Source: Coccinella septempunctata (taxonomy: Eukaryota > Arthropoda > Insecta > Coleoptera > Coccinellidae). From it: a stretch of DNA of 64,000 nt. The notes under the pieces were generated by a model. It searched no databases and was not told the origin of the DNA. It saw only the letters and a program-made list of their open reading frames with translations. Both the position numbers and the translations under genes were made by a program. Positions 1 through 12,100 of this stretch are shown here, in pieces. The stretch lies in contig NC_058193.1 of assembly GCF_907165205.1 (NCBI RefSeq), positions 34,981,521 through 35,045,520 of the forward strand. The letters run 5' to 3'. Position 1 is the stretch's first letter; each line of letters starts with the position of its first letter.

Positions 1-3000
1 ACCTTAGAGAATTTTCTGTAAGAGGGAAGATCTTTTCCCAAATATTCGATCATTTCTTCCTTCTTCAGCTTGAAAACTATAGAGAAAGAAGCATTGAATC
101 ACATCTTTAATGAGTACCTAAGGAAGTTTCATACTTCACGTCCAATAAAAGTTATAACCATCGAGACAATAATATCTATTAGTCAGGGTTTTAATAGGAG
201 ATCTCTTTCAATACCATAATTGTGATTTCTTCGAGTTTCCTTTTGCTCTTTGAATTGAACCGGAATAATTGTACGTACTTTTCACACGTGCATCCTATTA
301 TAATAGGTAGAGCTTTCACAAGGTCCTCGAAAATATAGGCTTCATTGTTCCGTTCAGAGGTACTAATTTTTATTCTTGGACAAATTTGTGGGACTATATC
401 GTTCCATTAACACGGTTCTGAATTTTATACAACACTTTTTCGTTTTAATTGGATTGTTCCCATGGCTTTGAAAACTGGTGCATCCGTCTTCTATTAGCTA
501 TATTTAATTGGCATAAAAGACTAGCTTATATTTTATGTTCTCAAAGCAAGCTTGGTTTGGCAACACATCTTCTATTATAACTTCTACCTTTTCACTCAAA
601 TCTTCATCATGTGTCGAAAATCAATAAGGGTTCTGACGTCAGCAGCCTTCGCGTCCTTTATCAAACCCTTACTCGAAGCGGTCACCCATCCAGATACCGA
701 ACTAGCCCAACACTGCTGCCCTGTCAAAAAAAAAATATTCCAATAGTTCCAAAATTCGAATTCGATCTAGTTGAAAACTAGAACTTTTGGCTGGCACTTT
801 TGAAGGTTCTTGTACAATTTGAGCCCGATCTGTTGAATAGTTTCTGAAGTACCGTAGGATTTTTCTAATTTTCAAGGGATACACTTCAATGATATCTCGC
901 AAGAGATTTCTAATCGTTATTAGCCGATTATTTTCAATTCTACAATAATTTTGGCTTTCAAAAATCGTGAATATTCCTTCTTATTTTATCCTAAGATTAT
1001 CGGCATATAAATTAGTCTCACCAAAACGATTTTGATTGAGTTATACTTTGGTGCTCCATTGCATCGCGAATTTCTTGAATCATGCGACTCATTTACCAAC
1101 CCATCCGCATTCCAACGTTTCATATGTGTGCGGAAATAGGAGTAATGGACCTACCAGAACATCACTTTGAAAATGTAGCTTGTTTCGCATTTTCAGGTTA
1201 TTGTTCTAGGTCTAGGTCGAAGAAATCAAGGCTGACTACGTCCTTTATGCGTTTAAAACGCCCGAGCCTTTCGCAGTTAATCAAGATTAACGGATTTTTT
1301 TCAGGAATGTGGTCATAGGTGGGTTTTTTATGAATGAATATTCACTGGCTAGTTGTTCGAGCTAGAGAGATGAAACGAGAAATTTTACGCACTCAGCAGT
1401 GCGTTAGATTTTGTCAGTATCCGTTTTGGATTTTTTTTCAAGTAGAACCACCACCATAAGATATTAATTTTGAAGCTGACCATGACCATGATACATGGTC
1501 TTTTAAAGTACACCTAGGTCCTAGCCTATAAAATCACCAGCATCTTGACATCCGTTGTAGTTTCTCTGTTATGTTTAGATTTTGTAATATTTATTGCAAA
1601 AACCTCCATTTGGTAGTGAATTCATCAATTTTTCATTAAAGGATCAAATGATTTAAATCTGGTATGATGAAAAGATTGAGAAAAATGCAAACTTTTCAGG
1701 GAAAGATAAATGTCCTGCACACATTTTCTCATTCATTATTACACTGATTTCTAAAGAATTCTGTCAATGAAAGTTTGAAATACATCTGTTAGTTTCAAGC
1801 ACATTAGTTCATCTTGTCACTTTTTTACAGAACATCCATGTTACTCCAAAAAAATTCATTGAAAGCACCTAAGAACCAAGATTCCAGATTTCTTGATCCA
1901 TCAAGTTAGCTTTAGATCCTCCCTGAAAATTTCTCGAATTCCACTGAAATTCCAATGGACGTTTGCTACTTTTATCGAATAAATAAACGTCTAAATGCAC
2001 CATAAAATGATTGGATCAGATTACAAACTACATCATTATAGCATTGTCTACGACTTGGATGCATTTCACTCGTTGGAATCGATAGAAGAATCCAGACATT
2101 TTCTCTTCAAAACTGTAAGAAGTTGGGCGCTGAGAGAAAACAGCTGTTATGCGACAGCACGTACAGGTACAGCAAGTAAATTCCTTTCAAGTCGCATCCT
2201 GCATGTGCGACAAAATTGCAGTTTGAACGGCACTTTCAATAGAAATTCTAGTTCTTGCGGGGTCAGCTATATGGCTTTCATGAATGGAGTTAAAAGCGAA
2301 GCCATCATGTGTTGGTGGATCCTCTTGTACAAATATTCCTTTTTCCTTGTAGTTCACTCACTGTCATAGAATTTACTCATTTACTAAGCATCAATTAATT
2401 CATAGAAGATGAAGTAAAAAATATTTTGAGATTTGTCCATACAAAACATTCCTGAAGTTTGTTTTGAAGAGAAATCTCCAGAATTCAAATATAATATAAT
2501 AAAGTTTTATAATAAGAGATTATATGAAAAAAGTTAAACTTGTTTCACTCGGAGATAACCTACCTTTTTCAATTTGTGTATTGTGAGTGTCTCTCTGACT
2601 TTCAATGAAATGACATCGTGACAAACTAGAAGGCTGCAGATTTTTTACTGACCTGAGAGCGCTTCAGTTTTCGTGAGAAATATTTCTAAGAAATCTTCGT
2701 TTGTTTCGAATCCGTTTCCGGATTCATTCTGAAGGCGCCTATCGGTACACCTCTATACATATATGTTTATACCACTTAAGGGGAAAAGCAACTTCCTTGA
2801 TTCAAATTATGGTATTTTCTTATCGCATGTATGATTTGCCTTACTTACCCATTTAATTGTTTGAGCATATCGTCTAGGAGCATCTATTAATCTGAAGGTG
2901 ACTAAGTGTATATTTTTAAGCATAAAGAGATCGTTAGTTAATTAAAATCTTGTTATAGTACCAGGATCGTACTCCAACAAACTATAGCAATATGCAGTAT

Positions 3001-3500
3001 ATGAGGGATAATAACCTTTGTGTCAGTGTTCAATTGATTAGATAATGTTTTGGGTAACATTGAATCTTCAACAAAGAATGTTATTTCATCTGTTGAGACA
3101 GAAATTTCCTGAAGCTAGATCTCTTAATCCTACTATCCACCCATCAGAGGCACCTTTCATATGTATTCTTGTGTACATAACGGTATATTTATCATGAAGT
3201 TAGCTGCACCTTGAAATTTTAATTATGAACTGAATTCTTCCTTCATTGAGATTTGGAAGTGAATTAAAAATTCTTCATTTCAAATTATACTGGACATAGC
3301 TTACTCATGATTCATTCAAGATCTTCTGAAGCACTAACTGAATCAATCAGAAATGTACGAAGGCAAAGAGGGCATATTTTTTCCTCAAGAACATCCAAAA
3401 ATTCTTTACCTGGCGAATATAGATAAGATCACGTAATCAAAGAATAACATTTTTCTACGCCTGCACTGAACATATTTGGTTCACATCCGGAGATGAAATC
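1..3500. other. Intergenic stretch without a recognisable gene
   Basis: AT-rich DNA with scattered short open frames. None shows a domain, signal peptide or splice context I can support. The longest open frame (1995-2369, +, 124 codons) has unremarkable composition and no recognised motif. The one recognisable item is the 5S rRNA-like fragment near 671-723, listed separately. The distal promoter of the Osiris gene starting at 3648 may lie in the last few hundred bases. Confidence 0.6.
671..723 (-). pseudogene. 5S rRNA-like fragment
   Basis: Read on the minus strand this stretch resembles the 3' half of insect 5S rRNA. It contains GATGGGTGACCGC (678-690), the most conserved part of the 5S internal promoter region, preceded by a segment like the 5S 'AGCAGCGTCGGGC...GTTAGTACTTA' region. 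The 5' half and the terminal stem are missing, so it is not a functional 5S gene. It may be a 5S-derived SINE head or a stray pseudogene. A short A/T tract lies just upstream on the minus strand. Confidence 0.5.
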
Positions 3501-3647
3501 GAGTGCATGGTGCATTCCTTCTTAAATGAAGTGCAAAAATTATACATTTTTAACGCTCTAGAAGCACCACGCAAATGGATGCAACACATAAAAATGCGCA
3601 TCATCTCCATCAAAGCACAGTGCATCCCAACATTCAACACAGATACA

Positions 3648-4388
3648 ATGTGTCTAAGGCTCTTCCTTTGCTTATTCACGATATGTCTACTAGCAAAATA
3701 TTCAAGTGCGGACGTCGGAGTTTACGATAAAATTTCAAAGCTGTTCAACGAGTGCGTCAAAAAGGACGAGGTGGTTAAGTGCTTCAAGATTCATGCCCTC
3801 AAAGTTCTGGATAGAGCCCTACACTCCAAGAGGCTGTATGTCAATGAGTACATCCAGTTGGTTGGCAGTGACGAAGCTGGGAGAAGTTTTAACAGCCGGT
3901 TGAGCCGAAACGAGACCAAACTGGAGGAGTTGAAGACCGAGAAGATAGATGATCTGCTTTTGGACACAGCTGCAAGGTTCCTAGAGTCCCATAAGTTGGA
4001 ACTGAAACTCCCCAAGCTCATTGATGAAGGAAGGGCCAAGGGTGGCGGTGGAAATAAGGGAGGTGGTGGAAACATTGGAGTTCTGTTAGGAGCACTGGCG
4101 ATCAAGGGTACCTTCTTAGCCATGGCCTACAAGGGTATAGCGATCATGTCTGGAACTGCCCTTCTGGTAGGAAAAATGGCTTTGATGTTGAGTGCCATCT
4201 TGGGACTGAAGAAACTTGTGGGTGGTGGAGAGAAGACAACCTTTGAAATCGTCAAACACCCTAAATATTCGGAAAGTCACACACACTCAACATCGTATGA
4301 AGATGATGGTTATTACCATCATAGGAGAGCTTATTTGGATGAGCCCTCACCGCAAACCACAACTTACAAATTTTATACAACGAAGTGA
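3648..4388 (+). CDS. Osiris family protein (DUF1676), Osiris gene 1 of the window
   Basis: Single-exon gene of 246 codons, the only + strand member of the cluster. I chose the ATG at 3648 because a signal peptide follows at once (MCLRLFLCLFTICLLAKYSS); the same frame has an ATG at 3594 and runs open back to 3507. The mature N-terminus has the Osiris two-cysteine region (FNECVKKDEVVKCF). Next come a linker with two GGGGNKGGGG-type blocks and a long hydrophobic segment rich in Ala, Leu, Met and Gly that ends AILGLKKLVGGG. The tail is His/Tyr-rich and lacks a clear AQxLAY motif. Osiris proteins are insect-specific secretory or endosomal proteins linked to cuticle formation, so a role there is inferred. 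Family assignment is firm; the orthologue number is not determined. Confidence 0.9.
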   Translation: MCLRLFLCLFTICLLAKYSSADVGVYDKISKLFNECVKKDEVVKCFKIHALKVLDRALHSKRLYVNEYIQLVGSDEAGRSFNSRLSRNETKLEELKTEKIDDLLLDTAARFLESHKLELKLPKLIDEGRAKGGGGNKGGGGNIGVLLGALAIKGTFLAMAYKGIAIMSGTALLVGKMALMLSAILGLKKLVGGGEKTTFEIVKHPKYSESHTHSTSYEDDGYYHHRRAYLDEPSPQTTTYKFYTTK

Positions 4389-4495
4389 AAGACTGATTTG
4401 ATTCTTGTATCCTCAATTTCTCCACCAGGGTATTTGAGCGTTGGCATTTATTAATTTATTTAATTTATTTCTTTCTATTTATTTATGTTTCAATT

Positions 4496-4501
4496 AATAA
4501 A
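4496..4501 (+). other. Polyadenylation signal of Osiris gene 1
   Basis: AATAAA on the + strand about 108 bases after the stop of the Osiris gene at 3648-4388, in an AT-rich 3' region. This supports a gene end here and no further exon. Confidence 0.6.
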
Positions 4502-4607
4502 TTTGTTGGAATCGTTAGAACATACAAAGAATATTATTTCTAGTAACACTTTGCCCTTTTTCTATATGAAGCATTTTTCACTAAAAAAATCTGAAAGAAA
4601 ACAGGAG

Positions 4608-4633
4608 GATATAATACGAGGATGTATTATATC
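4608..4633. repeat. Hairpin beside the mariner remnant
   Basis: A perfect 10-bp stem (GATATAATAC / GTATTATATC) around a 6-base loop, just before the mariner-derived sequence. It may mark the damaged left end of the element or be a separate palindrome. Confidence 0.5.
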
Positions 4634-4771
4634 TAGTTAGCCTAGACCAGTTCCATGCATAAAAAAAATATTGCGTTACCATAACAACGAACAATAACTC
4701 ATTAGAAGTGTCAGTGTGAAGTTTGTGGTCAAAAAGTAAACCCGAGTTACGCAATAAATTAAAAGAAAGAA

Positions 4772-5610
4772 GATGTCCACCGATATTGTGAAAATCGAAA
4801 AATTGAAGTATCGAGCCATCATGAAGTACCTGTATTTAAAATCTGTAAACAGATTTACGAAGATATGCTTAATACCCTTGGTGATCAATGTTCTTCGTAT
4901 GCGACCGTGAAAAATTGGACTGCAAGCTTCAACAGAGGTAAATTTTCCATTGAAGATGATGACCGATCGGGAAGGCCAGTTTCTGTGTCAATACCAGAAA
5001 ATATCGATGCAGTTCATGACATGATCAGGCCGTCGAATATGGCTAAAACGGATGTCCGAAGGACTGAATATTTCATACGAACTCGTTATCTATAGTTCAC
5101 GTCAATTTGGACATGAGAAAAATTGCTGCAAATGTTTGAATGTTGACCAAAAGCGTGCAAGGATAGAAGCATCGCGTTCGATCTGTACTCGATTAAAAAC
5201 GATGTAGACTTCTTAAACCGAATTGTTTCTATGGATGATACTTGGGTACATTTCTACGATCCAAAAACAAAGCAACAGTCGATGTAATGGCGACACTCTG
5301 CTTCTCCAATACCTAAGAAGTTTCGTGTCCAAAAATCTGCTGGAAAAGTTCTTGATTCAGTTTTTTGGGATTGCCATGGAGTAATCATGATTGATTTTTT
5401 GAATAAGGGTAAACCAATAACCTGAGATCACTCTTGGACATTACTGACCACTCTACGGGAAAAAATTAAAGAGAGAAGACGCGGAAAGCTATCCTACGGT
5501 GTTTTGTTTTTGAATGACAACGCCTCTGCACACGAATCTCATGTTGCTATGCAAAAAATTCGTGATTTAGGATCCAATACTGTTCAAAATAGGTTTTTGT
5601 GAAGCTGAGC
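4772..5610 (+). pseudogene. Broken mariner transposase
   Basis: Degenerate mariner (DD34D) transposase. The reading frame starts at the ATG at 4772 and shifts by about 4865, where an open frame of 76 codons carries the helix-turn-helix part (NWTASFNRGKFSIEDDD, then DRSGRPVSVSIPEN). After a deletion and stop near 5095 the catalytic domain resumes: MDDTWVHFYDPKTKQQS (first Asp), WDCHGVIMIDFL, and FLNDNASAH (second Asp). A stop interrupts the frame at 5285. The region with the third catalytic Asp (SPDLAPSDY in relatives) is absent after about 5600. Several frame breaks and a missing C-terminus make this an inactive copy. Confidence 0.9.
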
Positions 5611-6167
5611 CCTAGAAATGCGTAGTAGATGTTAGTTGTACAAGATTCTATTAAAATTGCAAAGATAAACTACCCAAACAAAACAGTTAAGAGGTATTGA
5701 CCTCAAGATTGGATGCCAAAACGTGAGCTCACTGTGGAAACGTCTATTATCATCTCTCTCATATCCTTCATTCGAAAGTAAAATCGGCAGATCTTACATC
5801 AAAGGCTCAAATTGAAGTGGTCAATATTTATCGATTGAAGTAACTCTCACCTGTCTCCCTGCATTGTTTTCATTACAAAACTTTCTCTTTCCGCGAAATT
5901 TTCAGCGGATTGTTTAGAAGAGGCGAATTTGGCTTGAAAATCAGGGTTAAATATTATGGAACGTCGTGCGAGTGAAAGTTGGAGGCTGTGGGAAACGGCC
6001 GACCTAGAGATTTCGACGGTCAAGATCAAAAGATCGAACAGGTCTCCTGATCGGAATTGGCAGATGGGTTCAGTGGCGTATGAAAAAACTGCGATATCGA
6101 TTTCGGCTAAATGTTCGATGGGAAATCATCAGGCTTTGAATGGAAAACCGATATACGTATGCTATCA

Positions 6168-6800
6168 TACAGGGTGAGTCAACATGTATCAGCCTGCTTT
6201 TCAAATGAGAGTACCCAATTTTTCTATGCTATTCTGAATCTAATACATGAAATTCTGATTTCGAAATACCCCAATTGTAATCATCTGTGACTTTTTGACA
6301 TAGTCCAGTTTTTCTGAAAAATTTCATGGTTTTAACTTGAGCATAGACTAATAAATAACATGGACTCCGCATGTGAGAGAGAAGTCGGTTGGTGGAATAA
6401 GATGGAGAGTTTGTGGGCAAGCTGTCAAAAGGTTATAGAACACAAGTTTATGCGAAAATTTTCTTCAATAAATTTTAAACAAGCTTCCGAGAAGACACAC
6501 AGAAATTCCATAGCATTCCTTCGAAATCAATTATGTCAAAAAATATGTGAGTTTTAGTCAAAAATAGATGTAATGAGAATAATAATCAACGTATCAACAC
6601 CTTGTGGGCAAAGTCTGCGAAAATTGTAAAAATTTTCCATAATAAATGTTCAACAAGCTTCCGAGAAGGCAAACAGGAATTCCTTAACATTCCTTCGAAA
6701 TGGAAAATATAAAAATTATGTGAGTTTCATTCAAGAATAAATATAATGTGAATAATACTCAACGTATGAACACCTTGTGGGCAACGTCTGCGTTAATATC
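6168..6800 (+). repeat. Small-element end followed by an imperfect 173-bp tandem duplication
   Basis: TACAGGGTGAGTC at 6168 matches the terminal motif of several other small elements in this window. After it come two imperfect copies of a unit with a period of about 173-174 bp: AAGCTTCCGAGAAG occurs at 6481 and 6655, and CTTGTGGGCAA near 6601 and 6774. A partial third start lies near 6412. No coding potential is evident. Confidence 0.6.
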
Positions 6801-7341
6801 CATCATATGATTTTGACATTGCCCACACGGAATCAGTTCATCTCTTTCTTGTTCGATCAAAACGCATAAGCCCTTCTCTCTCTAATACATACAACCCCTC
6901 GATCTACTGAAAAGTCACGTGACAGTGAGTCCATGTATTATAAGTCTATGAACTTGAGATCATCTCTTGAAAACTGTTTGAGACGAATGTACGATTTTTT
7001 TGTAATAAATTCCAATTTTGAAAGTTTTTCAATACTATTATACTTCAGTGTTTTTTGTAGATTCGAACATTAGATTAGATAAGCACTTAACTTTATCAAA
7101 GAAAACTAGGAGTATTTCGCTCTGTCTATAGATATTTGAAAGAACGCTTGGAGACATCGATAGCCGGTCAAGAGAGAAGCCTGTTACATCTCGTGTATAA
7201 TTGTCATCACCTGTTATTTTACGGAAATATTTCGATGTTTCGTTTCAAAAAGGACAACTTTTCAAATAGAGAATTTATTTATGTTCAAATGGGTATGCTC
7301 GATTCTTGATTAGTAATAATTATTGGTAGTAGATTCTAAAG

Positions 7342-7377
7342 TACAGTGACTCTATCAAACATTTGATAGTCACTGTA
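7342..7377. repeat. Hairpin (16-18 bp arms)
   Basis: TACAGTGACTCTATCAAA is followed after two bases by its reverse complement with a 2-base difference. The loop is very short. Confidence 0.7.
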
Positions 7378-7463
7378 TTCTAAAGAAAAGTACATGGTCA
7401 TCTAGCGCTCAACGTTATAAGTTATAAATACCAAATTGCTAGAGCGTTCTGTAAGGTGTACAA

Positions 7464-7571
7464 AAAGAGCACTATCTATTTATTCGCTCGTACAATAAAG
7501 GAAAAGTTTAACAGAAACCTATCGGTAGAGCACCTGTAGATTGAGGAAATATTCAATAGATGGTGCTCTTT
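7464..7571. repeat. Short inverted-repeat element
   Basis: AAAGAGCACTATCTATT (7464-7480) pairs with AATAGATGGTGCTCTTT (7555-7571), 16 of 17 positions, separated by about 74 bases. It is shaped like a tiny foldback element with no coding capacity. Confidence 0.6.
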
Positions 7572-8765
7572 CAGAATAGCGATCTTTTTCAAAGTTTTTC
7601 ATCTCTCAAGCTTGAAAATTTTTCCGTACATGGCGCTTATCTTCGTTCAAAAAAAATGTGATGAAGAAAAGGGCCTGTATAGACGAGAAGACGTTCTCAA
7701 CAACAAAGGATGATTGTAAGTGTAACAAGATTTTCCTTCTCCGAACATAAAAACACGGGTTTAACAAACCACCGTCTATAAAAAAGTAACTAGTAATAAC
7801 ATAGTAATTTCAATCAAAATTCGTTTGACATTAATCGAACCCAAATATCCTTCATACATCCTTGTTATATAGAGCGTAAAATGAAAAATTATTGAACATT
7901 TTTAAGAATTTTTTGTGTGACGTCACACACAAAAATGTTCGAAAATATTTCGTGCATATAGAAAGCAGATTCTGGAAAATTGCTTGTCATCTTATGGCGA
8001 TGTGAAGCTTTCAAAACTATTCTTTTTGGCGAATATTGAAGATGATGTCACACACAATATAATTTGAAAATATTTTTGTGCAACATCAAAGTACAGCTTG
8101 AAATGAATAAAAAATCACATTGACATTGTATAATCATTGAGGACATAGACTATGTCAATGATTGATACAAAACATAGACAATTTTTAAAAATTCTGAGCA
8201 AAAATCTTCACCTTCTTCTGTGACACCTTGTATTCGTATCGTATCTGACTTGTTCTTTACATTCGATTGTCGAAGTTGACAAAATTTCGATCCATCTTCA
8301 TATTTTAGTAATTTTTGTTTGTTATTTCTATACTATATAGTCTGGATTCCAGAAAATGTATCAACTTTGATAGGAACATTGGAGATTTCAAAGTTGAACA
8401 ATTTTCGAACTGTCAAATATATTGATTGCTCTTATGAGTCTTATGGTTTTGCCATAAGAACCCAGAACCAGAAATCTATATTTAGTGGAACATTTGACGT
8501 TGTACTCTATCAGAGTTTATCTTCATAAATGCAGTAACAAGTATCTGTCAGTCCTCCTAAACAAATAGCAATATTATGATATTTCGATCATTTTGACTGC
8601 AGGATGTGTATAAGAAAACATATAAAAAATGAATTAAGTATTCGATGCCCACTGTACATCTTTCAGAGGCTACATCTCTTTTGAGAAGAAGCAATAAATT
8701 GTTTTTTGCACAACATAAGGGGTAAGGGGTAATGATAATGATGAAAAAATAGTTCAAATTGAAGT

Positions 8766-8771
8766 TTTATT
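8766..8771 (-). other. Polyadenylation signal candidate of Osiris gene 2
   Basis: AATAAA read on the minus strand, about 390 bases after the stop of the Osiris gene ending at 9160. Other AT-rich candidates lie between, so the true end of the transcript is uncertain. Confidence 0.4.
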
Positions 8772-9159
8772 AAAGCATTCGTTGCAAATTACAAATACAA
8801 AAATAGTCAAATGAACTCTGTTACTCTACGGTACTATCGTATAATTCTTTAAAAACCAGCAAGTTAGATGGCTGTAACTAAAAATTTTCAATTTTCTCTT
8901 CCAAATTTTTTCTAATTGCTACAATGAAATATTCTACCCAAATATGGGTTCCTTAATGAATTATGGCAAGTTCAAACAGTTTCAAGGAATAAATACATAA
9001 ATAAATAAATAGATTAAATACACAAATAAATTAATATCGGAGCAACGCTAATGAAAAAAGCTAAACGAAAAATAACTCAAATGTAACTCGGGGACATTCT
9101 CAATTTCTTCCAGTCCGATTGAGATCTGAGTTATCGTTTCGAACTACAATTCGGGGAGA

Positions 9160-12100
9160 TCAATAACCTCCAGAGCTCTCTGGGTAGGGGGCTCTATAAG
9201 AGTCCTCGCCAATACTTCTGTGCCAACCACCACCTCCGTGGCTGTGTTCTGCTGGGGCTGCTGCATAGACCACGTGGGCGTCGCCCCCACCCCCGCCTCC
9301 ACCACCCATCTTCTTCATTCCCATAACTGTTGTCATGATAAGGGCTACTTTGGCTATGATAAGGGCCGTTCCTGAAAAAAAAATTGCGGTTAACTACACT
9401 ATTAAGAAAATACGTCAAATAGAGTGAAGGACAATCATCAGCACTACCTCCTACTTGCTTTCACAAAATTTCAAGGTCATGTAGGCTATGGAATTCTGAA
9501 TTCTTGTAGAATCTGAAGTTCTGTTCAATTACAAGATATTGAAATGATCAAAAATTATACTTGTGGAGAAAATAAATAATTTTCACATACCTGCCATGAA
9601 AGCCACTTTACCCATCATCATTTGGCCCAACATACAAGCCATACCGATCATACCCATGACCATCATACCTCCCTTCTTGCCACCTCCACCTCCACCGCCT
9701 CCCTTCTTCCTGCCTGAAATTGGAAATTGAAATTAAATACATTCCATGATTTTCTGAAAAATGCACACCTTTTATATGGGTAGCAAATATACTGCTTCAC
9801 AAAAGACAAGGAAATTCAGGAATTTTGTGACAGTTTCAAACGTTGGATACAGCCAATAGAGCTATAGGTTGACGTTATCAGAGAGATGCTGCGAATTTCT
9901 TTCAAGTCAGTGAAAGCTTAGGTTCCTAGATCGAAAATTCATCGATCGATATTCAGAAACTGGAAACGTGACCAAAAGACCGAGAACTGGACGCCCTAGA
10001 CTTACCACCCCTGCACAAGATCGGTTTCTGACTGTGTCTAGAGTGAATAAAATATTAAATGAACCTTCTCAAATATTCCAAGTGGTGCTGACTCTCTACC
10101 TCGATTTAGATCGTAGCATTTGTTGACTGATCAATGGATGTCTTTTATCTGAATTAGTATCTTTTATTATTGAGCGTCTTAATTAGAATTAAGATTAATT
10201 TAAATAAATTTCCACCTTAAACCGCAAAACTTACCAAGAACTGGGTGAAAAAAAGAGTTAGATAAGTGAATAAACATTAAGATTTAAAAAATTGTCGAAC
10301 AGAAGAAAACTTTCGAAAGAATCTCAAAATTTCTGAACTCCCTAACCTCTATGGAGCATAATTTTTCAGTGAAATGCCAATTTAACATGATTCCAATGAA
10401 CTAGTTACAAAATGGGGAAATTACTTTCTCAAAATTTCCATCGTATGAGAAAAGCTATGAAGAATTAGCGACAAACATGATTCCGCACTGTTTGATCTGT
10501 TAATGGCGCTTCTTAATGCCTTGGTGACACCTGAAGAATTATGTTACCACGGTAATTCATTAGGTAATGGCTTAGTTTACTTATTCACTATCGGTTTCGA
10601 ATGTGACTTCAACAATTTGAAATAAGTCATGTGGAACATCTTCACGAATAGCAGAAAGCATTTCACAGCCGCTTGGATATGTGCTCAACAATTTTATTCA
10701 GATCAAGTTGATGAAGACGTACGTTAATTCGTTTTTAATCTTCCTGTGCTGAATTTCCGGACGGGAATATGGAACAATAAGATTCACCCAGTTGTGGTGT
10801 TGCGTTGACAATGTAGGTTTGTCATTTCACCTTGACATTGCAATTTTAATGAGACGTCGTTAAATATTAAGGGCAAATCTGCACTTTTCTTGTCATCCAA
10901 GTAAGAATTGTCTTCGAGGACAGGTCACAATGTTAATGATCTGAAGCGCTTGTTCTTAATCTCGATTATGAAGCTTTTTCATATCATTTGTATTGAATAG
11001 TGGATGAGAAATAGGATTTTCATTGTATTTAGTGCAGTTAGACTTAATCAGATTTCATGTGCATAATGATACGGTTATTCTGTCGTTCTAGGATGTCCTT
11101 TGAGTTGTATAGAGATATGGGACACTTGTGTTTTACTTTGGTGCTGAACATTCTGTTGAAAACAATTTTTAGTTGGAATGAAATATGATTCAAGTCGAAG
11201 AATGACATACATTCTTTCGAAGCACTATCAAATAATGGATTTGAATTATTCCTGAAGTCATGTTGGGCCTACAATTTTTACTCAGTAAAGCTAGTAGAGT
11301 GGACCAGGCGTTAAAAAGCTTTATACACCCATTTCGCGGATGTAACTTCTCCAAAACTCATTTTTTCTTTCAACGCTTTATACAAAACATGCAACCCGTC
11401 ACTGCAATCTCTAGGAGACTAGGAGCTATTCTATTTTCATCTATTTTCGCTACATTTCTACGGTTCTGACATACAGTTGCAACTGCCGCCGCCTGAAGCT
11501 ACTCCACCGTATCCAGAGCCTCCATAGCCTCCGTCCCAACCATCTTTACCACTACGTGGCAACTTTTTATCATCTTTGAGTGCACGGCCTGTGTTCTCTT
11601 CTGGAGAAAATAGATGGATGAAATGAGTTCAGTCGAAAAAAACCTAGGAATCTTTTCTACGCAGATCGATTCACGAATAGAATATAAAAGTTACAGTGCG
11701 CGAATGAAAAAAAAATGCCAAATGAAAAAACTGCTTCAAGCGAAATATGCACGTTTGAAAATGGTAATAAGACGTTTTTTCGATGTTTATGTTGATATTG
11801 AATATCCGAACACTCAAAAATAATAAGTAAATTTCATCATGTCAACAGAAACTCCATAATAAGTACCAAAACCTTCTTTTTTTCATTTCCAATCTATTTA
11901 TGCTAGTTTTGAGTTTCTTAGCATCAGTTATAGTCAACCTGTGCATCCCTAATGGTGAATAGATAGAATTGCGATTGAAAGAACAATATTCAATTTTCAA
12001 GACTGTCGATCATTTCAAGATGAAGTTGTCAAAACATAAGCGTCTAAGGTAGTGCAATTTTTTTTATTCATTTTTTATTAGAAGAGTGGCTGCGTTTTTT

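Larger units (their letters stand above)
6801..8760. other. Intergenic, repeat-derived sequence
   Basis: No gene seen. The stretch holds a hairpin at 7342-7377, an inverted-repeat element at 7464-7571, and a 14-base palindrome around 7915-7930 with the core TGACGTCA. A related TGTCACACACA motif recurs near 8045. The small open frames show no recognisable domain. Confidence 0.5.

Noticed and set aside
1995..2369. 124-codon open frame on +
   Set aside because: No domain, signal peptide, splice context or recognised motif; composition follows the local AT-rich DNA.
3507..3647. Upstream extension of Osiris gene 1
   Set aside because: The added residues precede a clear signal peptide and are not typical of the family; the ATG at 3648 fits better, though 3594 cannot be excluded.
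7915..7930. Palindrome with TGACGTCA core as a functional CRE site
   Set aside because: Single short site far from any supported promoter and in repeat-like sequence; no basis for a regulatory call.
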